Part shown: positions 45,766-53,752 of the stretch, piece by piece
Numbering within the stretch: the first letter of the stretch is position 1
How the letters are laid out: each line of letters begins with the position of its first letter
Assembly (NCBI RefSeq): GCF_900091465.1
Contig: NZ_FMHV01000002.1
Span: 2,914,001-2,978,000, forward strand
Reading direction: 5' to 3'
DNA length: 64,000 nucleotides
Origin: Micromonospora rhizosphaerae
Lineage (GTDB): Bacteria; Actinomycetota; Actinomycetes; Mycobacteriales; Micromonosporaceae
Position numbers and translations under genes: made by a program
Notes under the pieces: model-generated
Database searches by the model: none
Told to the model about the DNA's origin: nothing
The model's input: only the letters and a program-made list of their open reading frames with translations

Positions 45766-48570
45766 TTGTCTCGAGTCTCGGGGCTCGCGCGCCCGCCCGC
45801 TGATGGTCCCGGCCGGCATCCGACGCCCGCGGTTGACGCGGGTCGCAGGCGGCTCACCCCCTCCGCCACGCACGCTCACCCTCGGGTACGCCGGTCCCGG
45901 ATCGCGACCGGAGCACGCCGCGCCGGGATCGTCGTGGCCGTCCAACTGCTCGCGGCGGTGGTTTTCGCCGCGCCGGCACGCGCAGCGGACGTGCTGACCG
46001 TGACCGTGACCACTGCCGACGACGATTCCACGTCCTGTACGCCGACCTCCTGCACCTTGCGCGGCGCCATCACGGCGGCGAACGCGTCCGCGGGCGGCGC
46101 GGTGATCACCTTCAACATCGCCCCGTCGGGCCCGAAGACGATCGCGGTCGGCGCCGGCGGGAACAATCCCCTGCCCCCGATCACCGGTAGCGACGTCGTT
46201 CTCGACGCGTCCACCCAGCCCGGCGGCGGGGCTGTCGGCGTCCGCCTCGACGACCCGGACACCGGCGACCGGGAGAACGGCCTCGTCGTGCAGGGCCAGC
46301 GCGTCACCGTGCGGGGCCTCTCGATCACCCGCTTCGGTGGCTTCGGCATCTGGTTGACCTCCACCTCACGGGACAGCGTCATCGCCGGCAACCGGATCGG
46401 CACCGCGGACGGCGTCACTCCACTCGGGATCACGGATGACGGGATGCGGGTGCAGGGCGGCGGGCACCGGATCGGCGGAACGGACCCGGCCGACCGCAAC
46501 CTGGTGGCGGGCGGAGCCAACGACGGAATCCAGATCACCAACTCCTCGGACAACGTCGTCGTCGGCAACTACGTCGGCATGACCGCCGACGGCCTGTCCC
46601 GCCTGCCGAACTCCGACAGTGGCATCCAGATCACCGGCGCGTCGCTGCGCAACCGAGTGGGCGGCACGACCGCCGCGGAGCGGAACGTCGTGTCCGGGAA
46701 CAACGGCATCGGCATCCAGCTCCTCGGCACGATGCGTACGGACGGGACGTGCGCCAGCCCGGAGCAGAACCTGGTGCAGGGCAACTATGCCGGCTTGGAC
46801 GTCAACGGGCGGAAGCCGTCACCGTACGGAAACCAGGGCGCCGGAATCGAGCTCGGCGTCTGCGCCCGTAACAACACCATCGGCGGATCCTCGGCGGGCG
46901 CGGGCAACGTTGCGTCCGGCAATCACGACGACGGCATCCAGCTCGACGGCAGAGACGGGCCGGGCGGCACGGGCGCGGTCTGTGGAAACTCCATCGAGGG
47001 GAACATCGCGGGCCTCGATCCCACCGGTTCCGCCGCCCGGAGCAACATCGACGACGGCATCGACCTCGATCGAGGGGCGTGCAACAACACGGTCACCCGT
47101 AACGTCGTCGCGGGAAACAGCAGCGACGGCATCGATCTCCACGAGCGCAACGCCAACGGTGCGAAGACGAGCGGGAATCAGATCACCGCCAACACCGTGG
47201 GCCTCGCCGCGGACGGCCTGACGAGTCAGCCGAACCAGCAACATGGCGTGCACATCCGCTTCGCGTCAACCGACAACACCGTCGACGGAAACACCATCGC
47301 CGCCAACGGCATGAGTGGGGTGGCCATCGAGACCTCCCTGGCCATGCGGAACGTGGTTCGGAACAACCTCATCGGGCTTGCCCGCGACGGCTCGACGCAA
47401 CGGGGAAACCGGGGACACGGCGTGTTGGTCGCGGGGGGAACCGTCGGCAACACGATCGCGACGAACATCGTGGCCGGCAACAGTCTCGCCGGCGTCGCGG
47501 TCGATCCGCAGGGTGCGGCGACCGCCACCGACGGCAACCGGATCAGCCGCAACGAGATCCGGAACAACGGTCGGCTCGGCATCGACCTGCTTCCCGTGGC
47601 CGGTGTCAACGTCAACGACGGCGCCACCTCGGCGACGGTCGGCAACCTTGGGCTGGACTTTCCGGTCATCCAGGCCGCGACCGAGACCTCGGTGCGGGGA
47701 ACGGCACCGGCAGGCTCGGCCGTGGAGGTCTTCCTCGCCCAGCCCGGCACAGGCGAGACGAACGGAGAGGGAGCGGCGTTTCTCGCCAGCGTCACCGCCG
47801 ACGACAGCGGAGCCTGGTGCGTCGGCGGCCTCTCGGTGACCGGAGGCGTGACCGCCACCGCCACCGACGACCGGGGCAACACCTCGGAGTTCTCCGCCAA
47901 CGTGCCTCCGGCAGGTACGGACCTCCTCTGCGCCGCGCCGACGGTGTTCGTCTCCGACACCTTCTCGCGGTCTGTGACCAACGGCTGGGGGTCGATCGAC
48001 GGGTTCACCTGGTCCGGCACGGGGCCCTCAGCCGACTACTCGGTGAACGGGGCCGCCGGGGTCATCCAACAGTCCACCACCGGTGCTCGCATTTCCACCG
48101 TCCCCATCGGCCAGCAGAACGTCACCGTCAGGACCCGGTTCCGCTTCACGGCCGTCCCGTCGTCCAGTTGGATCGGCTTCTACGAACTCGGCCGAGTGAA
48201 CGGCTCGGGGGACTGGTACGGCCTGCGGGTGCGATCCGTCGCGGGCGGGACCGACGACGTGGAGATCAACCGGAGCACGAGCGCCGGTGGCATCGTCAAG
48301 GTGGGCGCCGGCGCTGCCGTCCCCGAGTTCTCCGGCGGCGGGTGGTACTGGCTGCAGCTGGAGGTGCGGGGTGACGGGACCACGACGACCGTTCGCGGGA
48401 AGGTGTGGCGGGACGGAACGACCGAACCCGCCGGATGGGCCGTGACGGCGTCGGACACCACGCCGTCGCTGCAGGGACAAGGAGGGGTGGGCGTACGCCT
48501 CCTCTCCAACAGCGCCGCCGGTCCGGCGGGGGTCGAGGTGGACGACTTCACCGCCTCCGCGCCCGGGTAG
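45766..48570 (+). CDS. Secreted parallel beta-helix protein with CSLREA-like N-terminus and lectin-like C-terminus
   Basis: 934 residues from a TTG at 45766 that follows GGAG by about 7 bases; no ATG lies nearer the start in frame. After a basic head of about 50 residues comes a hydrophobic stretch ending AAPARA|ADV (cleavage near 73). Residues 76-112 match the CSLREA-type motif (TTADDDSTSCTPTSCTLRGA then ITAANA). Residues 130-610 are right-handed beta-helix repeats of N-V-V-x-G-N and DGI(Q/D)I(T/D) type with VGGTTAAERNVVSGNNGIGI-like units. A short Ig-like segment follows, and residues 720-934 look like a concanavalin-type beta-sandwich (DTFSRSVTNGWGSID onward). It is likely an extracellular glycan-binding or glycan-cleaving protein; catalytic residues are not identifiable. 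It lies next to a polysaccharide operon. Confidence 0.88.
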   Translation: MSRVSGLARPPADGPGRHPTPAVDAGRRRLTPSATHAHPRVRRSRIATGARRAGIVVAVQLLAAVVFAAPARAADVLTVTVTTADDDSTSCTPTSCTLRGAITAANASAGGAVITFNIAPSGPKTIAVGAGGNNPLPPITGSDVVLDASTQPGGGAVGVRLDDPDTGDRENGLVVQGQRVTVRGLSITRFGGFGIWLTSTSRDSVIAGNRIGTADGVTPLGITDDGMRVQGGGHRIGGTDPADRNLVAGGANDGIQITNSSDNVVVGNYVGMTADGLSRLPNSDSGIQITGASLRNRVGGTTAAERNVVSGNNGIGIQLLGTMRTDGTCASPEQNLVQGNYAGLDVNGRKPSPYGNQGAGIELGVCARNNTIGGSSAGAGNVASGNHDDGIQLDGRDGPGGTGAVCGNSIEGNIAGLDPTGSAARSNIDDGIDLDRGACNNTVTRNVVAGNSSDGIDLHERNANGAKTSGNQITANTVGLAADGLTSQPNQQHGVHIRFASTDNTVDGNTIAANGMSGVAIETSLAMRNVVRNNLIGLARDGSTQRGNRGHGVLVAGGTVGNTIATNIVAGNSLAGVAVDPQGAATATDGNRISRNEIRNNGRLGIDLLPVAGVNVNDGATSATVGNLGLDFPVIQAATETSVRGTAPAGSAVEVFLAQPGTGETNGEGAAFLASVTADDSGAWCVGGLSVTGGVTATATDDRGNTSEFSANVPPAGTDLLCAAPTVFVSDTFSRSVTNGWGSIDGFTWSGTGPSADYSVNGAAGVIQQSTTGARISTVPIGQQNVTVRTRFRFTAVPSSSWIGFYELGRVNGSGDWYGLRVRSVAGGTDDVEINRSTSAGGIVKVGAGAAVPEFSGGGWYWLQLEVRGDGTTTTVRGKVWRDGTTEPAGWAVTASDTTPSLQGQGGVGVRLLSNSAAGPAGVEVDDFTASAPG

Positions 48571-48619
48571 TCAACCGTCCAGGTCCGGCTGGGCGGCGAA
48601 CGAAGACCCACCGGCGGCA

Positions 48620-48889
48620 CTAGTCGAAACCGGTGCACACCTCCACCGTGTACGGTCCGAGGGTCCCCGTGCCGCCGTACTCGAAGTCGTGCTGGTCGGC
48701 GGTGGCGCCGAGGGCCGCGAGCACCCGGCGGACAGCGTCAACGCGAACCTGCTCCTCGGGGCCGGCGCCGAACAACACTCCGATCCGACCGCCGTCCGAG
48801 TGGACGGTGACGAGATGGTCGGGTAGCTCGGGAATGCCGTCGAGGAACCCGGCGATACGCCGCAGGGCGTCACTGGTGCCGCTCACCAC
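48620..48889 (-). CDS. Small protein of unknown function, 89 residues
   Basis: Reading from a GTG at 48889 (or the adjacent GTG at 48886) gives 89 residues. GGGAGGGG lies about 9-11 bases upstream, a good ribosome site. The pattern looks like an alpha/beta domain: RRIAGFLDGIPELPDHLVTVHSDGGRIGVLFG, then QVRVDAVRRVLAALGATADQ and a C-terminal strand GPYTVEVCTGFD (cited in parts). I recognise no family. Coding character is reasonable in this frame. It lies between the beta-helix gene (convergent, 49 bases apart) and the last gene of the polysaccharide operon, with 104 bases to that operon's end, so its link to either is uncertain. Confidence 0.6.
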   Translation of the reverse strand: MVSGTSDALRRIAGFLDGIPELPDHLVTVHSDGGRIGVLFGAGPEEQVRVDAVRRVLAALGATADQHDFEYGGTGTLGPYTVEVCTGFD

Positions 48890-48993
48890 TCGATCGTTTC
48901 CCCTCCCCTGATCCACAGCGCACCGGTCGGGATCTTGGCGCCTGCCGTTCCTCACTCTCAACGACGAGACCAGGTAATCATGACGCCTCGGGC

Positions 48994-50151
48994 TCAACTG
49001 GCTCTGATCGCCGCCGTGTACTGGTCGATCGACGCGTACCCGTTGCACGAGCAGTACGCCTCCGGTGCCCGCACCCAGAGGAAGGCCGTCATCTCCCACC
49101 GCCTGGCCTGAGTCACCGCCCTCCTCATCGCCTCCGGACCGTCCCGCCCACTGTTCTCGCCGATGACCGGCAGGCGGCGGCTCCGCGCCAGGGTGGCGAG
49201 CCGATGGACGGCATCCGCGTTGTCCACCCAGGTCGCCCCGACCGCGACCCCGCTGTCCGGCAGGGCCGATATCTGCGCCGCGTGGTCGTAGCCGCGCTGA
49301 AGGTCACCGCTGCGCTGCGCGGCCGTGTTCCCGCAGAGGTCGTCCTTGACGGCCGCCTCGATGTCCCGGCTACTGATTCCCCACGACGGGTAGAGGACCG
49401 CGATCGTGCCTGGGTACCAGCGCCGTACGGAGTCGATCTGCCAGCGTTGGAAGGCCAGCAACGACGCCAGGTACCAATCCAGGAACCGTCGGGCCTCGTC
49501 ATGACGGCTCGGGGTACACGGGCGCCACCGCGGCACCGGGTTGCCGGGGACCGCCAGCCGGCCGAAGGCCCAGTAGTCGTTGCTGCTGCGGCCCTGCCGG
49601 CGCGCCGGTGCCGGGTAGCTCAGCTCCCCGTTCGGCCCGCCCCCGACGCGCACGGCGTAGAACTCGGTACCCAACTCCGCGAACACCCGCGCGGTGTACC
49701 GTTCGGCCAGCGGGCGCAGCCCCAGCCCGAAGACCAGGTCGGCCACGTCATGGCCGACGTACTGGCTCCCGTGCTGGTTGGTGAAGCGCGCACCCGGCCT
49801 GGCCAGGATCCACGTCGGAGCGTGCTGCAGCCCGAAGTTGAGCACCACCTTGAAGCCTGCTGCCCGGAGCCGGTCGCCCCGGGCGCGCATCGCCGACAGG
49901 TACCTCTCGTCGAACCGGCCGTCGGCGGGCTCCGCGGCCGCCCACGACATCTCCAGCAGGACGACGTCGATGCCGCGGTCGCGCAGCGTCCGCAGATCGA
50001 CCCCGTCGTACGGGCCGATGAGGCCCCACAACGGGGTCGTGCCGTTGTCGGACCCGCCCCGGCCGCACCCCACCACGCCGAGCAGTGCCGTCACCACGAG
50101 CAGTGCGATGAGGGCGCGGTGCCGGCCGCGCCGGGACCGAGGACGCGTCAC
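48994..50151 (-). CDS. Lipoprotein with glycoside-hydrolase-like TIM barrel
   Basis: About 385 residues from a GTG at 50151. Residues 1-29 form a lipoprotein signal (basic head, ALIALLVVTALLGVVGC). The mature protein begins LWGLIGPYDGVDLRTLRDRGIDVVLLEMSW, then AEPADGRFDERYLSAMRARGDRL, the opening of a clan-A (beta-galactosidase-like) barrel in which a strand-helix repeat is entered by WxxxEP-like elements. FKVVLNFGLQHAPTWI and VLYPSWGISSRDIEAAV follow. A catalytic Glu pair cannot be assigned with confidence; GPNGEL and VIGENSG are candidates. It probably trims or edits the polysaccharide made by this operon at the outer membrane face. The start overlaps the kinase stop by 4 bases. Last gene of the operon. 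Confidence 0.78.
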   Translation of the reverse strand: MTRPRSRRGRHRALIALLVVTALLGVVGCGRGGSDNGTTPLWGLIGPYDGVDLRTLRDRGIDVVLLEMSWAAAEPADGRFDERYLSAMRARGDRLRAAGFKVVLNFGLQHAPTWILARPGARFTNQHGSQYVGHDVADLVFGLGLRPLAERYTARVFAELGTEFYAVRVGGGPNGELSYPAPARRQGRSSNDYWAFGRLAVPGNPVPRWRPCTPSRHDEARRFLDWYLASLLAFQRWQIDSVRRWYPGTIAVLYPSWGISSRDIEAAVKDDLCGNTAAQRSGDLQRGYDHAAQISALPDSGVAVGATWVDNADAVHRLATLARSRRLPVIGENSGRDGPEAMRRAVTQARRWEMTAFLWVRAPEAYCSCNGYASIDQYTAAIRAS

Positions 50152-50990
50152 GTCTCGCCCGACCGCGGGACGTCGTCGCCCGAACCGGGTTGGCCACCGG
50201 CGCCCGAGAGGTCCCGCGGCTCCCACCCGGGGACCGTCGCCGGCTCCCGGTGCGGCGCAGCGTGCCGTACCCCCGACAGCACCGTGCGCCGCAGGTCGAC
50301 AGCGATCGAGCCGGGTGTCCGGGCCGCCGTGTCGGTCACCAGGACCCGGTTGCCGAGAGCGTCGGCCAGGCATGCCCAGCGCCGGTACAACAGTCGCCAG
50401 TGCTCAAGTTCCTCCGGCGTGTGTTCGCCGTCCCGTCGTGCCAACAGCTCCGCCGGCGCGTCCAGGAGCACGAGGATGTCGTACCTGGAGGTGAGCCGCA
50501 GATAGCGCCGGGCCAGCGACGAGCCGGGTGGCGGATCGTGCTTGGCCAGCCCGTCGAGCGGACCGCGGTCGGTCATCACCACCGCCGACCTCGTCAGCCG
50601 TGCCGTGCAACGCAGCGCGGCGAGCCGGACCGCGAGCTCCGCGGCGTCGATGTGTCCGTGCAGGCGACGAGCGAGCCGCAGCAGACGCCCGCGCCACGTC
50701 GGGGGCTCGGTGGTCGAGGAGAGCCGATCAGCGGCCCGGCCGTTCGACACGGCCCCGGCGGCGGCCCCCGCGATCCCGGACGGCTGATCAAACCGCCGAC
50801 AGAGCAGGCAGCCGTATCCGTAACCGCGGCGCACGGCGAAGCCGCTCTCGGCGAGATTCCCCCACAGCTCACGTACGAGGCTGCTCTTGCCGGCCCCGTC
50901 CGGGCCGCAGAAGCCGATGACGATCCGCCGGCCACCTACCGGCCGCGCCGGGCGAGGCGTTCGGGGCGTCAGGCGAGCGCGAGCCGGCAT
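50148..50990 (-). CDS. P-loop kinase-like protein (thymidylate-kinase-like fold)
   Basis: About 280 residues. Walker A is GPDGAGKSSL (residues 29-38), preceded by RRIVIGFC. The body has SAVVMTDRGPLDGLAKHDPPPG, where DRGPLD fits the DR-x motif region of nucleotide kinases. RYDILVLLDAPAELLARRDGEHTPEELEHW is the lid region with paired Arg residues (LARRDGEHTPEE). It thus looks like a small-molecule or nucleotide kinase rather than a protein kinase. The substrate is unknown. Thymidylate-kinase-like proteins occur in other exopolysaccharide operons next to nucleotidyltransferase-like proteins, as here. The ATG at 50990 lies inside the 3' end of the previous gene (22-base overlap). The ribosome site is weak, so coupling to upstream translation is likely. 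Confidence 0.78.
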   Translation of the reverse strand: MPARARLTPRTPRPARPVGGRRIVIGFCGPDGAGKSSLVRELWGNLAESGFAVRRGYGYGCLLCRRFDQPSGIAGAAAGAVSNGRAADRLSSTTEPPTWRGRLLRLARRLHGHIDAAELAVRLAALRCTARLTRSAVVMTDRGPLDGLAKHDPPPGSSLARRYLRLTSRYDILVLLDAPAELLARRDGEHTPEELEHWRLLYRRWACLADALGNRVLVTDTAARTPGSIAVDLRRTVLSGVRHAAPHREPATVPGWEPRDLSGAGGQPGSGDDVPRSGET

Positions 50991-51877
50991 CGTTTCACCA
51001 TGGTCAACGGCCCGCGCAGCACGACCTCGCGTCTCGCGGCCGCGCCCTGCCCGGTACGCGCGAGGTGACGGACGTGTTCCCGGGCCACCGCGATCGACGC
51101 GGACGCCGGGAGCGGTACCGGGAGGGGCAGCGGGTCCCCGTCGTCGAGGCGGCGGATCGCCTGGCGGGCGGTTCGCAGTGCGGCGGTGAAGGCTCCTCGC
51201 CAGCCCTCGCGCTGCGCCTCCTCCTCGGCCTCGGCGACCGTCTCCGGTCGGAGCAGTGAGCGGATCGCCATCAGCTCGGACAGGTCGAAGGCGAGGTTCT
51301 GGAACACCGCGTGCGCGAGCCAGATGCGCAGCTGGTCGTCCGGGCTGGGCACCAGCCACCCCGCGGCGGCCTCCCCGGCGTCCGCGACCAGCCGATCGGC
51401 GGCGACGACGGGGATGCCGAACCAGGAGACCGTCCGGTGCAGATGCGCCGCCGGTCCGCGGGCCGGATGGAGCAGCAGCTTGTCCGGTTCGAGGGAGTGG
51501 GCGCTGGTGCGGACGTACCAACCCGCCAGTGCGTCGCGGGCGGCCTCCCACTGGTCGCCGACCACGAGGTCGAAGTTCGTGTAGACGTAGTCGCCGTCCG
51601 GATCGGCCTTGATCAGTACGGGTCGGACCCCGGCGTCGCGCAGCCGGGCGGTTGCCACCGCGAGGTTGTACCGGAACTGCCCGGTCGCTTCCTCCACGGA
51701 CCGCAGCAGACCGGACAACCGATCGGGGCAGGCCCGCGCCAGCAGGCCCTGCACCTGGTTCCGTTCCGCCTCGCGCAGGGCCAGCGCCAGCAGGTCGTCG
51801 CCGATGCGCCCGCCCTCGCCCCGCCAGACGGCCGCCGTCACGGCGGCCGTCGCCAATCGCCGTCTCCTGGCGTTCAC
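50969..51877 (-). CDS. Nucleotidyltransferase-fold-like protein of unknown substrate
   Basis: 302 residues. RLRDAGVRPVLIKADPDGDYVYTNFDLVVGDQWEAA (cited as VRPVLIKADPDGDY, NFDLVV) resembles the LKG...DIDLLV core of the NTP_transf_5-type nucleotidyltransferase-like family. The usual Asp pair is shifted to N-F-D, and no clear GS motif is present, so it could be inactive or use a changed site. The flanking alpha-helical regions (RNQVQGLLARACPDRL and RTVSWFGIPVVAADRLV) also resemble that family. The GTG at 51877 overlaps the previous stop by 4 bases, and its own end overlaps the kinase start by 22. Pairing with the kinase in one operon suggests the two act on the same molecule; this is inference. 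Confidence 0.55.
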   Translation of the reverse strand: MNARRRRLATAAVTAAVWRGEGGRIGDDLLALALREAERNQVQGLLARACPDRLSGLLRSVEEATGQFRYNLAVATARLRDAGVRPVLIKADPDGDYVYTNFDLVVGDQWEAARDALAGWYVRTSAHSLEPDKLLLHPARGPAAHLHRTVSWFGIPVVAADRLVADAGEAAAGWLVPSPDDQLRIWLAHAVFQNLAFDLSELMAIRSLLRPETVAEAEEEAQREGWRGAFTAALRTARQAIRRLDDGDPLPLPVPLPASASIAVAREHVRHLARTGQGAAARREVVLRGPLTMVKRCRLALA

Positions 51878-53076
51878 CGTCGCTCACCTCTCTCGAACAC
51901 GACCATCGGTTCCCGGCCGGGCGCCGACCGCCCGACCGGCGGTGACCCCGCGCCGGCGCGCGGGGCGCCGCCGGGGCCACGATCCAGCAGTTCGCGGTAG
52001 ACCTCGCGGTAGCGGCGGGCCACGGCCGCCTCGCTGAACTTCCGCTCGACGAGCTGGCGGCCGGCGAGTGCGCGATGCCGCCAGACGCCGTCGTCGGTCA
52101 GGATCTCGTCGATCGCACGGGCGGTGGCACCGGCCTCGGGCCGGACCCGGGCGACGGCCGGGTCCAGCACCGCCAGGGAGGGCAGGTCGGAGGCGACGAC
52201 GGGTCGGCCCGCCGCCATCGCCTCCAGCAACACCAGCGGGATGTCCGCCTTGCCGGCGAGGGTGGCCGCCGGGAGGACGACCACCGTGGCGGACCGGACG
52301 AGCGCCGGCATGTCGGCGACGTGCCCCCGTACGTCGATGCGGTCGACGCCCAGGGACTCCGCGTGCCGGCGCAACCGCTCGGCGAGCTTCGCCTCGTCCT
52401 GGCCGGGCCGGCTCCGCATGGCCAGGACCAGGCGCCCTCGGTCACGCATCGCGGAGGCAGCGAAGGCTGCCACGGCGATCTCCGCGCCGCCACCGTTGTC
52501 GTAATGGCCGGCGAAGAGCACGACGGGCTCACCTGTGGGCCGCGGCGCCACCCGCCACCGGTGCAGAGGCAGGCTGGGGGGCACGACCCGGACGTCCGGG
52601 AACCCGGCGGCCCGCAGTGCCCGGGCCGACTGCTGGGAGAGCACGACCGTGGTGCCCAGGTGTGGCACCGGGCCCGGACCGGCCGACAGGCCCGACGGGT
52701 CGACCACCCCGGGCGCGGTGTGCAGGACCGGTCGGCCGAGACGCGCCGCGGCCGAGCCGAGACACCGGGCGAGCAGGGGAAAGCCCGAGCCGATCGTGAC
52801 CACGGCGTGCACCAGGTCGACGAGGGGGAGCGCCCCCAGGGCGAACGCGGCGACCTGGGCGCTCACCAGCGGTCCGGGCCGGCCCGTCCGGGACAGCACG
52901 GGAACCTGGCGGCCGGGAACGTCCCGGTTCGCGCCGACCCGGCGTACCGAGAGGAACCGGTACTCCGGCAGCATGCGCGCCACCACCTCGGCGAGATGCT
53001 TGTCGGCGCTGTCCCACGGCGCCGACAGCGGATGGCTGGTGACCAGGGCCACCCGCGGAACTGGCCGGTTCATCAT
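51874..53076 (-). CDS. Glycosyltransferase, GT4-like
   Basis: About 400 residues. The N-terminus RVALVTSHPLSAPWDSADKHL and the mid-region LVHAVVTIGSGFPLLARCLGSAAARLG (shown as VVTIGSGFPLLAR) form the acceptor half. The donor half has VVLFAGHYDNGGGAEIAVAAF, DRIDVRGHVADMPALVRSATVVVLP, and a donor-site block with ADIPLVLLEAMAAGRPVVASDLPSL. In the last block LEAMAAGRPVVASD is normal for GT4, whereas the first Glu of E-x7-E appears as Asp (KADIPLVLLE). The ATG at 53076 is preferred; ATG 53073 and a GTG-type extension to 53100 are alternatives. The end overlaps the following gene by 4 bases. It adds a sugar to the operon's repeat unit; specificity unknown. Confidence 0.86.
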   Translation of the reverse strand: MMNRPVPRVALVTSHPLSAPWDSADKHLAEVVARMLPEYRFLSVRRVGANRDVPGRQVPVLSRTGRPGPLVSAQVAAFALGALPLVDLVHAVVTIGSGFPLLARCLGSAAARLGRPVLHTAPGVVDPSGLSAGPGPVPHLGTTVVLSQQSARALRAAGFPDVRVVPPSLPLHRWRVAPRPTGEPVVLFAGHYDNGGGAEIAVAAFAASAMRDRGRLVLAMRSRPGQDEAKLAERLRRHAESLGVDRIDVRGHVADMPALVRSATVVVLPAATLAGKADIPLVLLEAMAAGRPVVASDLPSLAVLDPAVARVRPEAGATARAIDEILTDDGVWRHRALAGRQLVERKFSEAAVARRYREVYRELLDRGPGGAPRAGAGSPPVGRSAPGREPMVVFERGERR

Positions 53077-53083
53077 CGCCGCG

Positions 53084-53752
53084 TCACCGCCCGCCCACAC
53101 GGGTTCCGGGCGTCGCGCGCCCGGGCCCGGCCAACACCTGGTTCAAGGCCCTCAGCGCGTCCCACTGGCCGGCGCTCAGGTGCCGCTTGTCCGCCGCCGG
53201 CAGCGTGCCCGTCACGGCGTCCAGCGACTCACCCCGCAGCATCAGCAGCATCAGGCCGGTCGTGACGGCCCGTCCGCCGCCGACGTCGTCGTGCACGAGG
53301 ACGACGGCCGAGCCGTTTTCGTAGCGCCGGACGAAGCTGGCGAGCGTCGCCAGATCCGCGGTCGTCGGAGCCTCCCCGACAGCCAGCGGAAGTCCGAGAA
53401 AGTCCAGACCGAAGCTGGCCGCGATGTCCGACTCGGCGCCGGACGCGTGGCGCAGGTTGACGATCGCCCGTACGTGGTAGGAGTCGCGAAGCAGTCGCAG
53501 CTGGAAGTCGTCCGGTTGGCCGCCGCGCAGGACATGCGGCGTGACGCGCGCGACGCCGGGCAGCGGCGGCAGCGGCTCCCGCTCGCCCCGTCCGGCGGCC
53601 TTGAGCCCTAGCGCCCCGCCGGCCAGCACCGCAAAGGTGACCAGCACCAGCAGGCGGGCAGCGAGCGCTCGGCCCCGGACGAGGTGCCCGGGCCCGACAG
53701 CCGCGGGAAGCGGGGGGCGAAACCAGGTGGCGAGCTGAGTCGGCCAGTTCAC
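53084..53752 (-). CDS. Membrane-anchored tyrosine-phosphatase-like protein with Asp in place of catalytic Cys
   Basis: 222 residues. One membrane segment lies near 33-50. The remainder has the dual-specificity-phosphatase layout: VTPHVLRGGQPDDFQLRLLRDSYHVRAIVNLR (cited as RGGQPDDFQL and VRAIVNLRHASG), then the P-loop position at 154-161 as HDDVGGGRA. In active enzymes this is H-C-x5-R: here Cys is Asp (155), while His and Arg161 are kept and no thiol remains. It cannot use the usual cysteine mechanism and is best read as a pseudophosphatase that binds a phosphorylated ligand, or an enzyme with another chemistry. The GTG at 53752 overlaps the upstream glycosyltransferase stop by 4 bases; its stop lies 7 bases before the next start. 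Confidence 0.78.
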   Translation of the reverse strand: MNWPTQLATWFRPPLPAAVGPGHLVRGRALAARLLVLVTFAVLAGGALGLKAAGRGEREPLPPLPGVARVTPHVLRGGQPDDFQLRLLRDSYHVRAIVNLRHASGAESDIAASFGLDFLGLPLAVGEAPTTADLATLASFVRRYENGSAVVLVHDDVGGGRAVTTGLMLLMLRGESLDAVTGTLPAADKRHLSAGQWDALRALNQVLAGPGRATPGTRVGGR

